Below are positions 22,774-34,502 of a stretch of DNA of 64,000 bases, piece by piece. The notes under the pieces were generated by a model. It was not told the origin of the DNA. It searched no databases and saw nothing but the letters and a program-made list of their open reading frames with translations. This DNA is from Acephala macrosclerotiorum. Taxonomy: Eukaryota; Ascomycota; Leotiomycetes; Helotiales; Mollisiaceae. Location: the NCBI GenBank assembly GCA_014904845.1, contig MU119209.1:635380-699379 (forward strand). The letters are read 5' to 3'. The position numbers and the translations under genes were made by a program. Each line of letters opens with the position of its first letter. The stretch's first letter is position 1.

Positions 22774-23463
22774 CAAAGGGGACATTTGGGTGACGAGCGA
22801 GAGGATGGCTGTGGTGGTTGTGAGGGAGTGGAAGAGAGGGTTTGAAGGGGAAAGGGATGTTGTCCTAGGTCAGCAGGGACATTGGTCATTGAGGATTGGT
22901 ATCGGAGGATAGAAATGGTTAGGTCATTGGCCGACGCTTGCTTGGGCTATCGAGAAGGAACTCCATTTTGTTCGTGTTTTTCATTGGTTTCTGGGTTTAA
23001 TAAGCATCGTTGATTCTCGTTCTATCGATGCTGCTTCTACATACAGGCTTGTGGCTTTATTCCCAAAGGTCAAGCTCCGTCTCCAAGTCCTTTGTCATCT
23101 GAGATAACCGAGCCTTCTCGCTCGTCGGACGGCGGGTCCTCAATGATATGTCATCCCTCCAAGTCTAACAGTGGACGAGGCAGTCTTATCTAGTATCCAA
23201 CAAGACACTGATAGAGGCTTTGTAGTTCCTAACCCCATCATCTGATCTCTCGCGCTTGTCTTCAAATAATACATGCCCCACTCGTCTGCATTTGACGCCG
23301 TGGACAAGAGCTTCTTGAAATGTGGTTTTAGTTCTGCGTTCGCGGCTCGGCCTAGATTTCACAGGTCGTGGCCGTAGAAAGTGGTGAGAATACCGATACA
23401 TGTCGAGCTTGATAGTTGCCGAAGATGTAGTCAAGAGGGTGTCGGTTGTTTTTCATTACAATA
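22774..23463. other. Intergenic
   Basis: Between the small membrane-protein gene and the 3' end of utp15. The first 150 bp remain open in another frame, but no feature is recognised. Confidence 0.5.
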
Positions 23464-25062
23464 TCATGGCATTCCAGTCTTCAACATCTCCAACATCCCG
23501 CTCGTTTGACATGCCTGCTGTGATCTCTCTACCTCGGATCGTACCCGTCGATGAAGCGAACTAATGCAGCTATCCAATTCCCGCGATCTACCAAAATACT
23601 CAGAGTACAAGTCCAAGAGAAGTAATGCCGAATCAACACAGATGCTGACGTATCGAGGGTCGGTAATGTACTTGATGACCCATTGGAATATTGGCTGAAC
23701 GGTCGTCTCGTCTCGGCCTTGAAAGGCAGTTCTCATTGCACTTCGATGTCGTAGGGCCGTCAACAGTGTCAAGACAGTCACTGGAGGACTGGTTTGGCCC
23801 AGAACTGTGTCCAACGCTTGAGCGTATCTGCCTTGTCGAAGATCTCGTTCCCAAACCGTTTCTGGCTTCTTTTTCTGGCGATCGTTGCCTTCGATTATGA
23901 TATCGGCTCCTTCGCCCATGAAATCTAGACCTCTGAGCTTCTTCTCAATCCCTCTCGTCCGCTTCTTGCTCTTCTTGTCGTAGGCGTCGATGGTTCCTTC
24001 GATTAAAGCTTGCATCTCCTTTGCTCGTTCCCTCTCCTTGACCTTCTGCTGGCCCGAAAGCCGTGTCTTGATGGACAAGACACCAGATTGCATACCCACA
24101 ACTAAATGTTTGTCGTCCCTGTTGGCACCTGCGCTGATGACATTAACTGCCAATACAGGTGAAGGGTACTTGGATCCAGCGACAACGTGCCATCCTGAAG
24201 TTTCGAATATCTTCACATGCCCATCCAGTCCTCCACTGACGAGTCTGGTGCTGTGTGACGCCAGGCACAACGAGGTAACTGTCTTTTGATGATTCTTGAT
24301 GAGATGAAGTGGTTTTCCGGCGACAAGATCCAAGACCGATATTTGGTTGTCTGCAGCTGCAAGTAATGTTGTCCCAGATGGCATTGGCAACACTGCTTCG
24401 ACTGGCGCAGCGTGCTTGAATACCATAGCAGCTCTTGTTGGTATTCTTGGATCCCAAAGCCTGACCGTTTCGTCGTAACTCCCTGTGACAATCATATTTG
24501 ACATAGTCCCTGGCATGAAACTTCCGCTCCTAACATAATCCGTATGCCCAAGAAATGTCTTGGTACTTTGCCCACTGGGTAGATCCCATAATCGAACAGT
24601 GCGGTCGTCGCTCGCGCTCATGAGGGTCGTCAATTCGGTCGGAGAAAATTTCGTCGTCCATACTGGCTGCTTATGCTCCTCCCACGTCTTCAAAATTGCT
24701 CTTGAATTCACATCAAACACCTGAATCTTGCCAGTATCATCACCAGCAACCATAACACGTCCATCACGTCGAATTTCTCCACTTCGCGCCGTATCCGAGA
24801 ACCGAGTAATTGTCTTTATGAGTTTCCGAGTTCGTATCGAGTATATCTGTAGTCGAGTACCGGCCGTGACTGCGAAGTAGTCATTGTTTGAGGGGAGGAG
24901 GGCATTGCTTGGAGGCGGCGGAAACGAAATGTGCTGAATTGGGGCCTGCGAGGGCACATTCTGCGAGGATTTGAATGTTTTCCAGTATTGTTGCTCGGGG
25001 GTAAGAGGTGAAGGCCCACTGGGGAGCTTCACTTGCTGAAGCTTCGTTACCGGCGTTGCCAT
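23464..25062 (-). CDS. utp15: U3 snoRNA-associated WD40 protein Utp15
   Basis: Single exon, 532 aa, normal for the family. The N terminus has LTPEQQYWKTFKS, which is typical of Utp15. A seven-bladed WD40 propeller follows over about residues 40-330, with repeats ending in motifs such as DRTVRLWDLPSG, DETVRLWDPRIP and DGHVKIFETSGW. The C-terminal UTP15 domain (about residues 365-520) includes RGIEKKLRGLDF, LRQGRYAQALD and an Arg-rich helix. The protein belongs to the t-UTP/UtpA part of the small-subunit processome in the nucleolus, which supports rDNA transcription and early 18S pre-rRNA processing. Confidence 0.95.
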   Translation of the reverse strand: MATPVTKLQQVKLPSGPSPLTPEQQYWKTFKSSQNVPSQAPIQHISFPPPPSNALLPSNNDYFAVTAGTRLQIYSIRTRKLIKTITRFSDTARSGEIRRDGRVMVAGDDTGKIQVFDVNSRAILKTWEEHKQPVWTTKFSPTELTTLMSASDDRTVRLWDLPSGQSTKTFLGHTDYVRSGSFMPGTMSNMIVTGSYDETVRLWDPRIPTRAAMVFKHAAPVEAVLPMPSGTTLLAAADNQISVLDLVAGKPLHLIKNHQKTVTSLCLASHSTRLVSGGLDGHVKIFETSGWHVVAGSKYPSPVLAVNVISAGANRDDKHLVVGMQSGVLSIKTRLSGQQKVKERERAKEMQALIEGTIDAYDKKSKKRTRGIEKKLRGLDFMGEGADIIIEGNDRQKKKPETVWERDLRQGRYAQALDTVLGQTSPPVTVLTLLTALRHRSAMRTAFQGRDETTVQPIFQWVIKYITDPRYVSICVDSALLLLDLYSEYFGRSRELDSCISSLHRRVRSEVERSQQACQTSGMLEMLKTGMP

Positions 25063-26036
25063 TTTGTAATTTGGATTGGCAGTTATTGAATTGTCGCAAG
25101 CTCAAAATTAAGCAACAAAAAAGTCGAAGATATCTTCGCGGGGATATTTTTCACGAAGGCTTGGGCCCAATGCGGCTTAGCGACTAGGCTAAAGCTTCCC
25201 TCGTTCAATTTCTTCACAGTCCTTCCTCCTCTCCTTTATGTTTTCATCTCGACCCTCTAGGCGCTCCATTTCTCTCAGCTGGCGATTCCAGAATATAGGA
25301 TCAGGATCAGGTTCGATCTCATCATAGGTAGCAGCAAGAGATATCTAGGATTCCTAGGTGCCTTGAATCCTGAACGCTCTTCCGAAACGGACATTCAACA
25401 CCAGCATGACCGTATATCGCAGCTTCCTTTCAACAACGGCAAGGTGCAGATTTTCGAGACATCCACGCCTTTGCATCTGGGCCTTTCACTGCCACAGCAG
25501 TACAGGTTGCAGCGACTAAGGTTCGCGTTCCTTAAAATTTGCCCACCCTCGACGAAACTATCTATTCAAGACACCATTTTTTTCGAAACTGTTTAATCGC
25601 ACCCTTTAATAATCCAAACTGCCACAAATTCTTGCTGGCATCAATTTGGCATACCGCGCTGTGCTCGTTTACCCACAACACAAGCCATCTCCTTCCTCTC
25701 GCGAAGTTTCCAGTGCCTACCTCAGGGGGAAGTGTGAGAATATTTTTTTCAGCCTCTGTCTCTGCTACCCATTCTTGGAGCCTTTTCGTGATACCACCCG
25801 TCTCACAAGTGCAACCAACCCAAGACTACAGTCATAATCTTCCTCCATTTATGATGCCTTTCCCCAAGAAAAGGCTTATAAACAAGTTCATGTCTGTGGC
25901 CAACCTCTCCTTCTGGCCGTCTTTATCTTTTTAGTCTCCCCGCACCATAACGCCAACCGTTGATCCCCAAATGTTGTCCTCTAGTCCCAGAATAGGAAAT
26001 CATCCATACTTCAAGCCCGAATTCCAAGACGCCTAG
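25063..26036. other. Intergenic
   Basis: Contains the utp15 promoter (minus strand). Frames at 25363-25596 and 25539-25934 are low-complexity and carry no recognised motif. The upstream part of the GTPase relic may begin here, but it cannot be traced. Confidence 0.5.
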
Positions 26037-27293
26037 ATAAGTGGCAGGACCATAGCTAGCAAAATCGAACAAGACTTGCAAAACATCAAGTCTGGCGGGG
26101 ATAGCGATACTCATATTGGGAAATTGATCAATCATGCGGCTAGTTTTGGTCACTTTGGTGCTTCATCCGTTTGCACTATAGGAATCATCGGGGATTCTGG
26201 TGTCGTTGAGTCAACCTCCTCTCCGCACAGAATGAAACTTTGCTGAAGGTCATATTACAGGCAAGAGTAGCTTAATCAACTCTCTTCTCGACCAGAAGAA
26301 CCTGGCTCGCACTGTAAGTATCTCCACTTGCTATTCCCATGGAGTTAGACTAGCTATCTAGGCTGGTCTAGGTGTAGCATGCACGAGTGTCGTGACCGAG
26401 TATCGACTTCGCCAACAAGAGCACATCGCAAAGTTTACCATCGAGATCGATCGCATGACCAACCAAGAAATTGGTGAACAGCTGAAAGAATTGCTCTGGA
26501 GTTACCGCCAGTTCTACCTTAGCGACCTAGACGACAGCAACGCTACGGCTGAGGATCAGAAGCTGCTGGAACAGCAGTCAAAGGTTGCCTGGGCCATACT
26601 TCAGGCGGCTTTCGGCGACAAAGATATTCTGACTGAGACAGCTTTGAAGGACAAGTCTGACAGAGCAGAGGTCAGAATTCAAGGATTGCTCGAGCAATGG
26701 ACTGAGAAGCTCGAGTGGCCAAACGATGTTGATGCAGGTCGGTGCGAAGCTGCCGATAATTGCGAAGAGTGCGCAGAGAAGATCCGAGAAATCTTGTCAG
26801 GTAATTTATGGCCTTTCATCAGGGTCGTTCGGTAAGTTTAGGTATGAAATCACAACTTCTGCGCTGACGCTGGTAGGATCTATCTTGATGCGGAAGTCCT
26901 CATTCCGGCTCATACGTCTACGAAGAGCTCGTCCAAGGTTCAGGTATATCTACTCTACCTACTCTACCTACTCTACTATTGTCCGAATAGAGTTGACAGC
27001 CTTTTTTAGGTGCTGGAGTCACTCGAAGACGTTTCGATAGAATTAAGGAAGCAGTCGGTACCGCGTATTACCATGTTCTGTTCTCAAAACTTCGTTCCCG
27101 GATCACAACCAACTCGAACGCCCTGCTCTCCAAGACAACTAAGAATCTTGCGACTAGTGCGACGGTGATCGTGGAGCAGCTCGGGCGAGATCTCAAGATG
27201 ATGATGGGTCCTGAGAATAGGGAGCCAGCGTACGATGCTGAAGACCTGAAGAAGTTGGGGGGAATGGTGGAGGAATTATTGGTAGAGACGTAG
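26037..27293 (+). pseudogene. Internally deleted dynamin-like (SLIP-GC-type) GTPase relic
   Basis: Coding pieces join across intron-like gaps. A first piece (26037-26194) reads into GIIGDSG; after a gap ending in TTACAG it continues GKSSLINSLLDQKNLART, the P-loop region. The next piece (from about 26362) has ACTSVVTEYR and a helical insert, then IYLDAEVLIP near 26880. The sequence then jumps to a C-terminal helical segment at about 27008-27293 (RRFDRIKEAVG and so on). The G3 (DxxG) and G4 (N/TKxD) motifs and several hundred residues expected between these parts are absent. The best splice also leaves the P-loop one residue off the GxxxxGKS pattern. No start codon was found at the head. I take it as a dead copy of a fungal P-loop GTPase gene. 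Confidence 0.65.
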
Positions 27294-27666
27294 GAACTGC
27301 GGGAAGTAGGAGCGCGCAGGCAGGGAGGTTAGCTTCTGAACTTAGAAGATATATTTTCTACCAGTCCGGGCTCATGCCGGGACAATGATTCGACCCATCG
27401 TTTCCCCAGATTTTGCGATTTGCTGGGAAATCAAGGTATTTCATGCATGTGATTAATAATCACAACTCTTGACCCCGGTGGCGACGCCGTCAACGTCAGG
27501 TCTCAAAGCTCAACCTCATACACGATAAACTCCAATTGTGTTACATGTACAGTACTTGAATTATCGAGAATTTGATATTCGACAAGAGAATATAAATACT
27601 GTATAGCAAGGCACTATTTCTGGGAACATATCCTCCAGAACCCTTTACGAAACGGAGCCAATCACG
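27294..27666. other. Intergenic, bZIP gene upstream region
   Basis: Promoter-side gap of the bZIP gene. AT-rich around 27500-27610. Nothing else recognised. Confidence 0.5.
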
Positions 27667-29008
27667 ATGATAGGATCAGAAGGAACCTTAGAAATCAGAA
27701 ATACGAAGAAGTCAACTTCCAAAAATATTCCTAGACGGCGAGGGCGTCCACGGAAAGAGAGTACGGATGCAAGTACAGAAGTCAGTTCCGCGCACTTCGA
27801 AGTCGTTTTAGGCCTAACACGATCCCCAGCTTCAACGAGATAAACTACGACGAACGCAAAAAGCGTTCCGTGAGAGGAAAGAGCAGTATGTCGCTGGACT
27901 AGAAGACAGGTGCACAAAACTTGAAGATGTGATTGAGGAGATGACGAATGCGTTCTTGAGCTTTAGTGATGGTTTGATCAGGTCTGAAAGTCTTCGTCCG
28001 GAGACGGGAGAGGAGCTGAAGACGACAATAGAGAGGTTTTTGGTGTTGTCGAAGAAGGCCGCAAAGGAGAGCAACGATGGCGAGTCGTCGCCTGGAGATG
28101 CTGAAACGAAGAACTCTCGAAGTCCCGAGGATGACAATTTCAAAACCTCACCTGATACACTTGACGGCACAATTTCCCAGTACCCAGGAACCGGGATCGG
28201 ATCGGCGCTAACTCAAGTACCACAAGCATCAGTTCCAGCAATTCAACAGTGGGTTACACCTATGGCAACATCCACAGTCCCACGGGAACCCTACCTCTAC
28301 AGCAACTACACCCTCTGGGGCCGCCCCATAACCTGCACCGGTGACGGCTCATCCGCAATCACCTACATTCTCGCCGGCCGCAACAGTTTCGCCTGTCGTC
28401 TCTACTTCGAAACCATCGCTCTAGTCCTCCGTTCCCTACACGGCGAACTCCCTGCGAGTATCGCAAGCAGTATGTTCAGATATAAAGAACAGTATAAGAG
28501 GAAAATGAGGATTAGAGCGATGCTAGATGGGATTTTGAATATGTTGCTTCATGGGACTTCTCAGGGGAAGAGTGGGCAGTTGGTGGTCATTGAGGAGACA
28601 GAAGAAGAGGATAGGAGGGTTAAGAGGGAAATTGTTAGGCAAATTGAGATGAGTGGTGGATCGGAGAGTGAGTATTTGTCGACTTGGCAGGTGGAGAAGT
28701 ATTTGAGAGGGAAGTGGAAGTTGGCGATTGATGCGGGGACTGTGAGGGTACAGCCTAGTGCTCTTTTGTCATTAAAGGGTGAGGGAAGTGATGGGTATTC
28801 TGGCGGGGTTGATGGTATTCCAACGATGGCGTGGCCGACGATGATTCCTGGGTTTGTTGAGCGAGGGCCATCTGTTTGGAATGCGGGGAGTTTGGTTGAG
28901 AAGTTGAGAGGAGCGTCGGTGACGATAGGCGAAGGACCGAGGTGGCATGTTGAAAGTATCGATGAAGCAGTTGAGGCCTTCTTGGTTGAGAAGAATATGA
29001 GTGGTTAG
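27667..29008 (+). CDS. AP-1-like bZIP transcription factor
   Basis: Two exons, 27667-27780 and 27830-29008, with a 49-bp intron; 430 aa. The start and donor (GTCAGT) are inferred from frame, since other GT sites are out of phase. The first exon ends in a basic stretch with an AT-hook-like core (RRRGRPRKES). The second begins LQRDKLRRTQKAFRERKEQY, the basic region of the Yap/Pap1 class (RxxQxAFRER), followed by heptad residues LEDRCTKLEDVI. The rest has no second DNA-binding domain; residues 190-330 form a conserved-looking globular region of the kind found C-terminal to such bZIP domains. The role is nuclear transcriptional regulation, perhaps of stress responses. No Cys-rich redox domains like those of Yap1 are visible. 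Confidence 0.82.
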
Positions 29009-29491
29009 ATGAGTGACTAAGTCAAGCAAAATCATCGGGCCGGGAGAGATCCTTTCTTCCACCCGAGCGGTAAATCCATCAGTGAAAGTTTGTGTTCGCT
29101 CCACCTCATAAATCTATTCCTATGCAAAGATACTAACCCCTGCTTCCTCCTTCCTTCTTTCCACAGCTCCAAAAAACGTATCAAAGATAGAAGACCGGAA
29201 ACATCGACAAAAAAAATGCAATGCATTAAGAGTTGATCAAATACTCCGTACTGGGTATATCCTCAGTCCTTACCAGTTTGACTCTCGAGGCATACGGCCG
29301 TATCACCAACTAACACATTTCACAATCTACCCATTAAGCCGCCAATATTGCTGTGCCATCGTACCGTAATAACCAGAAAACGATATGCGAGTTGGTCACA
29401 AAGTATGCTCCCCACTAGGTCTTGAATACCACTTCCTGAGACGCATGAAATTTATGTTGAATAGTGTGTTTATGTTGAGATCCTTTGGCCG
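29009..29491. other. Intergenic, convergent 3' ends
   Basis: Lies between the bZIP gene and BTB copy B, and marks the left edge of the BTB array. No gene or repeat recognised. Confidence 0.5.
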
Positions 29492-30651
29492 TTACTCAAA
29501 TTCATGGATATGGAGTCCTCTCGCCCCGTCCTCGATCTTGTCTGCTTCCTTCGTCAACCTCTTAGTCAATCCATGAGCAGGAAGGTCAGGGTTGGAAAAT
29601 GATTTTCCATAGAATCTACCGTCATCGCAGAGGGACAGAATTTTGAGATCCCGGACCTGCTTAGAGAATTTCAAGATACTGATACCTTCGTACGGAGCTT
29701 TCGGCAAAGGCCAAAGTCCCTTGCCTGAAAGACCTTTCATCAGAGTCCCTAGTATCATGCCATCGCAGGCTAATTTTCCATCTTCAACAGTAGATGCTGT
29801 CCAGTTGGTTCTGCACTTGATGGCTCCTGTGTTGTAATCTGAGATGATTGACTGAAGCGACTTAATGATAGCCGAGATGGCTTGCTGACGGGATGCGTCG
29901 ATGCTACCTATGAGATGATTAGTATAACAGGCAAGTTGAAAACCTGAATAGAGTAGGGGATACCTAGAACGGTAGTTGGAATTGGGAGGGCAACGTCGCT
30001 GTTCTTCCCTAAATCGGAACTGCTTTCCCGTTCGGCAATCCTAGTGACTGTTTTGAAATCCTCCCTCAATCTAAAGACCCAAGAGATGCTAATCCATGGT
30101 AAGATGTTTGGGGTAAACGATGTTGGCAAGGACTCCCTGAGCTTTGGCATCCAATGTCGAACATATAGTTCGACGACCTCATGGACTTGGTACTTGTCAA
30201 CTAGGATGGACAGCTTTGTCATGGTCTCGAGGTTAACTTCGTCTGGGACCTTTCGGACATGTCCGTGGATAACATTCAAGAGGATTTGAAATGCCGCGGG
30301 GTCATCGTCTGGGAGATCCACTTCCACTCGACCTTGAGACTGGAGTATCTGGCATTCCTGGAAACCCGATCGAAACATAGCCTTGAAGACAGGTGATGCA
30401 AGAACCAGGTGCTTTGAGGATACCAACATCTGTACAGTTATTCTGGGACGCGCGGGTAACGAATCGCTTGTAGTCGTACTCGCAGGCGTCAACATCGCAT
30501 CGTTAGCCGTATCGAGGTCCACCGGAGTAGTTGCATTTGTGGTGGCCAGAGATTGACCGTTATTAACTTGTGCTTCTCCATTTTCGGCGGGATGAAGAAG
30601 GCAGAGAAGTACGTCTCCTTCTGAATCGAATGTAAGCTGTTCGACTGACAT
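29492..30651 (-). CDS. BTB-domain family protein, copy B
   Basis: Exons 30651-29964 and 29907-29492, with a 56-bp phase-1 intron; 367 aa. The N-terminal signature FDSEGDVLLCL is followed by a Thr/Ser linker and the BTB core (VSSKHLVLASPVFKAMF, LPDDDPAAF, VIHGHVRKVP, ILVDKYQVHEV). Exon 1 closes with LPIPTTVLG. Exon 2 carries the family C-terminal domain: SRQQAISAII, CDGMILGTLMKGLSGKG, LWPLPKAPYEG and LKILSLCD, ending in an AxxIExxxxGL helix. All family motifs are present, so I consider it functional. An inverted-repeat element sits only 88 bp upstream of the start codon and may lie within its promoter or leader. Confidence 0.9.
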
Positions 30652-30738
30652 GATCATTGTTGAGTAGGAAAAGAAGAGGGGTTGTTGCGCGCAAACGCTT
30701 CTTTAATTTGTTGCAAGCGCTAAACTCGACTGAGCTAA

Positions 30739-30999
30739 CGAGCTGGGCTTCACGGCTCTGTGAGCCACAGGGCATTGTTTCGCTTTTAGCGAGCCACCTT
30801 TTTGCCTACAAACTCTAAAAGTTACGATTATCACTTTAAAACTTTATAAGCACTACTTTCTCAATTTATTTCAGATCTTAGCTTCGGGTTTTATTTTAGT
30901 TAATTTGCGTTTTCAATTTCTAATCGTTTATAATTCGAGATTTATTCCCTATTTTCTTCGAAAATACCCTGAGCGCATAGACCCGTGAAGCCCAGCTCG
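30739..30999. mobile_element. MITE with TAA target duplication (PIF/Harbinger-like)
   Basis: A 261-bp element bounded by inverted repeats beginning CGAGCTGGGCTTCACGG (17 bp perfect, about 45 bp with mismatches). It is flanked by TAA on both sides (30736-30738 and 31000-31002). A three-base TWA duplication is typical of PIF/Harbinger elements. The interior is AT-rich and non-coding. It sits 88 bp upstream of BTB copy B. The assignment rests on repeats and duplication only. Confidence 0.7.
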
Positions 31000-31409
31000 T
31001 AACGCGCCATGCTAACTTAGAGGCTTCTGTGAGCGGCCGCCGTCTTTTGGCTGGAAGGCACCATTGAAACCAGGGGCTCTTCTGTAGATATGGCTGGCTT
31101 GAACAGATTCAATTCTGTTTAATCTAAACTATCAAAATCCAAAACTAATCATAAAAGAGAACATCACAAATTTTCATAGTCACGTTCAACTTATTATGAA
31201 TTTCTAACAATCCTTCAAGAGTGCCCAGCTGAACTTGAACGGAGCTCGCGCTCAAAATCGCCGAGATTGCGGGGTGTCTTCACAGACTTTGCTAGCGATA
31301 CACACCCTGAAGCTCTGGGACTCTTGACCTGGACCTCTAAAATGGTAATATTTTCAACTCTTCGAAGACCTCGCGTATAGATAGCCTCTACGACTACATC
31401 GTCTTATGT
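31000..31409. other. Intergenic
   Basis: Between the MITE and the stop codon of BTB copy C. No features recognised. Confidence 0.5.
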
Positions 31410-32707
31410 CTACTTGACCTCCGTAACATAAACAATCAACTTCGGCGTCCCAGCAACCAAACTATCAAAGTCAAGTCCATTCGCCTCGTCCTCAATCCTA
31501 TCCGCTTCATCCTTCAGCAACTTCATCCAACCATGAGCATCAAGAGGAGTGGGCTTCGTAGTAGTGTACAATATCTGTTTACAAATCGCCGTCACTTTCA
31601 GATCTCGCACAATATCTGCAAGATGCACCAATGTAATGCCGTTGTATGGATGCGCTGGTAGCGGCCAAAGTCCATGACGGGAAAGGCTTCGGATCAGACT
31701 GCCTAGGATTAAGCTATCGCATGCTCCTCTCTTCTCTGGGGTGGATAAGTGAGATGATGCACCGAAGGTGCTTGTGCACTGGACTCTTCGTGAGCTATAT
31801 GCGATGATCATTTTGTTGAGAACTCCAATGAGTTCGCTGATGGAGTGCCGGCGCGCCGCTTCCATCGCTCCTGCTGTTTTTGAGTACGTTTTGAGACTAG
31901 GATTCGTTGAAGGATCATACCTAATACATGTTTCGGGATTGGTAGAACTTCTATTCTCAACTGGGAAGTAATTTGCCTCTGGACTACTTTGCTCAAGTCC
32001 TCAAAACACTTCTTGACTTGGAAGACCCAGAAAATGCTCAGCCAAGCAAGAACAGTGGATCTAGAAAGTTTCCTAGGACGCCAGAGATCTACGATCCATG
32101 CTTCGATATGCAGCTTGATCGACTCTAGGACTTCGTACTTGTGAACCAAGACTGAGAGCTGGACTAGCGTTCTGAGACTGATCTTTTCCAGTACTTTGTC
32201 TGCAGGTCCGTGAATAGCGCCTAGGAGGATGATGAATGCTTCTGGATCATTGCCCGGCAAGTTAATTTTTGTGTTTCCTTGTGCTAGCGGTTGCCCTTCG
32301 AGAAAGTGAGGCCCGAGCATGGCTTTGAAAACCGGTGAGGCGAGCATCAACTGCTTGGAGGAGACTAGCATCTCAAATTCAAGTTGTTCTTTTTTGACAG
32401 GAGTAGGAGTGTCTGATGGGCTTGTTCTGCTGGTTGGTACCGGAGTACTCACGTCTTCCTGTGACTGCTCACGAGGATTTTCTTCTCCATCTTTGACGTG
32501 AGGTATGGGAAAGTCTGGTGTGCTTGTGTTGTCGGTTAATGCCAAAGCACTTGAGTCTTTCGATAGCTCTGCAGATGCGGTATCTCTAACATCTAGATCA
32601 GCTGGACCATTGGCTTCGTAATCTGGGAAATATGAATAATTTGTTGGTAGATGGAGATGGAGACGGAGGTCTCCGTTAGGATCGAAGATAAGCTCTTCGG
32701 CGGGCAT
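31410..32707 (-). CDS. BTB-domain family protein, copy C
   Basis: Exons 32707-31921 and 31873-31410, with a 47-bp phase-1 intron; 416 aa. The start at 32707 gives MPAEELIFDPNGDLRLHL, the family signature; an in-frame ATG at 32764 would add 19 residues. The acidic, Pro/Ser/Thr-rich linker of about 100 residues is longer than in most copies. The BTB core has VSSKQLMLASPVFKAML, LPGNDPEAF, AIHGPADKV and VLVHKYEVLE. Exon 1 ends LPIPKHVLG, and exon 2 gives CDSLILGSLIRSLSRHG, LWPLPAHPYNG and RIEDEANGLDFDS. Two family positions differ (LPGND for LPDDD, HGPAD for HGRxR), so specificity may have shifted, but nothing suggests decay. Confidence 0.9.
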
Positions 32708-33389
32708 AGTCAATGATGGTCGATGAAGAAATGAAGTTTTTCGTAGACCAAAAAGCTTATTCAAAGGACTGGAGAAAATATAACGTGTCAGTAGAATGGG
32801 AAATGGAGCGCGGCTTCGGACTCATCGATGGGGGATGAATGACTCAGACTCAGAAGCACCAAGTATACGCCGTATCGAAATTGACTTTGGTGAGGACCTC
32901 ATATCATCGGACTCTAAGGTACGAATGAATTAACGAGACACTAATCCATTCACAGAGTATTCAAAGCAGTATTTCAACTACTGCTCTCATGCTCGTAGTA
33001 ATTTGTGACCTGATACCGATTTAGAAAACTGTCACCAAGAAGATAAATGATTCGTCACGCCCTAACGAGCAGAACAGGCATTTTCTGCGAAGCGAATCTC
33101 TTCGATTAGCTTCTGCACAAGGTTGTGGATATGCATCGTACTTTATGTATAAATCGCATATTCTCTCGGACATGTGGAGAAGTATGTTTCATAATGGCGC
33201 GAAGACACCTCGAGAACGCGAGGTGGAGGGACCGGACTGCGGGTACACCCGCGCATGACATTTACAACTCTACAAACAACCTAGTGCATCACCCAATAAT
33301 TATGACACCTAATCAACTTTCTGCTGCGATGCAAATCTCACACAGGATTTTTGGGTTTCCAAGCAATTGCTTCATGCCACCGATTCAGC
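32708..33389. other. Intergenic, divergent promoter region of two BTB copies
   Basis: Copies C and D are head to head across this 682-bp gap. No repeat or coding feature recognised. A 111-codon frame at 33125 overlaps the start of copy D in another frame. Confidence 0.5.
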
Positions 33390-34502
33390 ATGTCGTGCAG
33401 ACGAGTCGACTTCGATCCAGACGGAGATCTACTTCTCCGTCTCACTTACTCTCCAGATGATCCAGATGAGGATACAGGACAACTTTCAGCTAGCCTGGCT
33501 GATCCGGCCTTGCAATCTGACGGCGATGGACACAAAGGCGATAAGGCATTAGCTAAGAATGAAGTTCGAATGTTAGTATCTTCAAAACATTTGAGGCTCG
33601 CGTCTCCAGTCTTTCACGCCATGTTCCATCCCCAACATTTCCAAGAAGGGAAATTACTTGGAGAAAAGTCAGAAACAGAACCCGTAGAGGTGGAGTTCCC
33701 AGACGACGAACCCAAGACCTTCGAACTATCCATGAGTATCATCCACGGACTCGCACGTCGCGTACCCTGGGAAATAAGCTTCGACACCCTCACCAACCTC
33801 ACTATTCTAGCCGACAAATACCAAATGGTAGAAGTAATAACACCCTACGTCCAAATTTGGTTGACTAAGCGTCAAACAAATCCCATGAGGGCGAAGAACT
33901 TTACGAAAAAGACATTGCTGCCTTGGCTGTGTATCGCTTGGATATTCAACCTCCCTGATACATTCGAAATCACCACCACATCTCTTGTGAGAGAAAGCGA
34001 GTGCAGACCGGACGTGGAAGGGCTTCCAGTCCCAGACCACGTCTTAGGTGACGAACACTAACCCGAGAGGCAGAACACAGCTGACATTGAAGCAGATGCA
34101 ATTGAAAGTCAACGGTTGCAAGGAATTTCAACTCTCTTTGACGCGATCACACGTGCATACAACACCGAGAACGAAGAATTGACGCCCGAAAAGATGTCTG
34201 GAGCCCAACTCCTGCTAACCAACGCCCTTCGCAAGCAGGCCTTGTGGCCCTTGCCACAAGCTCCCTACGCAGGTCATAGTATATGGAGCATCGCAAACTC
34301 TTTCCGGAAATTGAAGATCGTGGCTCACGAACATGATGAGCTGTCGCAACTTTTGCATGGGGTGGATCCTTGGCAAGCTCGTGTTGTACAGAGATTCCTG
34401 TATGATGCCGCAGATTCAGTCTGGCGAAATGTCACTGGGCTTGACCTTGAATCAGTTAGGAATGGACTACAAAAAGCGCAAAGGGGATACAGATGTGAAT
34501 AA
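33390..34502 (+). CDS. BTB-domain family protein, copy D
   Basis: Exons 33390-34047 and 34096-34502; 354 aa. The ATG at 33390 gives MSCRRVDFDPDGDLLLRLTY. The BTB core shows VSSKHLRLASPVFHAMF, FPDDEPKTF, IIHGLARRVP and ILADKYQMVEV. Exon 1 ends LPVPDHVLG. Two acceptors keep the frame: one gives a 33-bp intron, too short for this genome, and the other a 48-bp intron that also aligns the start of exon 2 with its paralogues, so I use the latter. The C-terminal domain is recognisable (LLLTNALRKQALWPLPQAPY) but lacks the CDxMxLGS block found elsewhere; its SGAQLLLTNAL is a divergent version. The gene is intact but is the most diverged of the open copies. Confidence 0.85.

Noticed and set aside
26946..26976. 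CTACT/CTACC microsatellite-like run
   Set aside because: Too short and irregular; it lies within a presumed intron of the GTPase relic.
34048..34080. 33-bp intron in BTB copy D
   Set aside because: Too short for this genome; the acceptor at 34095 also keeps the frame and aligns better with paralogues.
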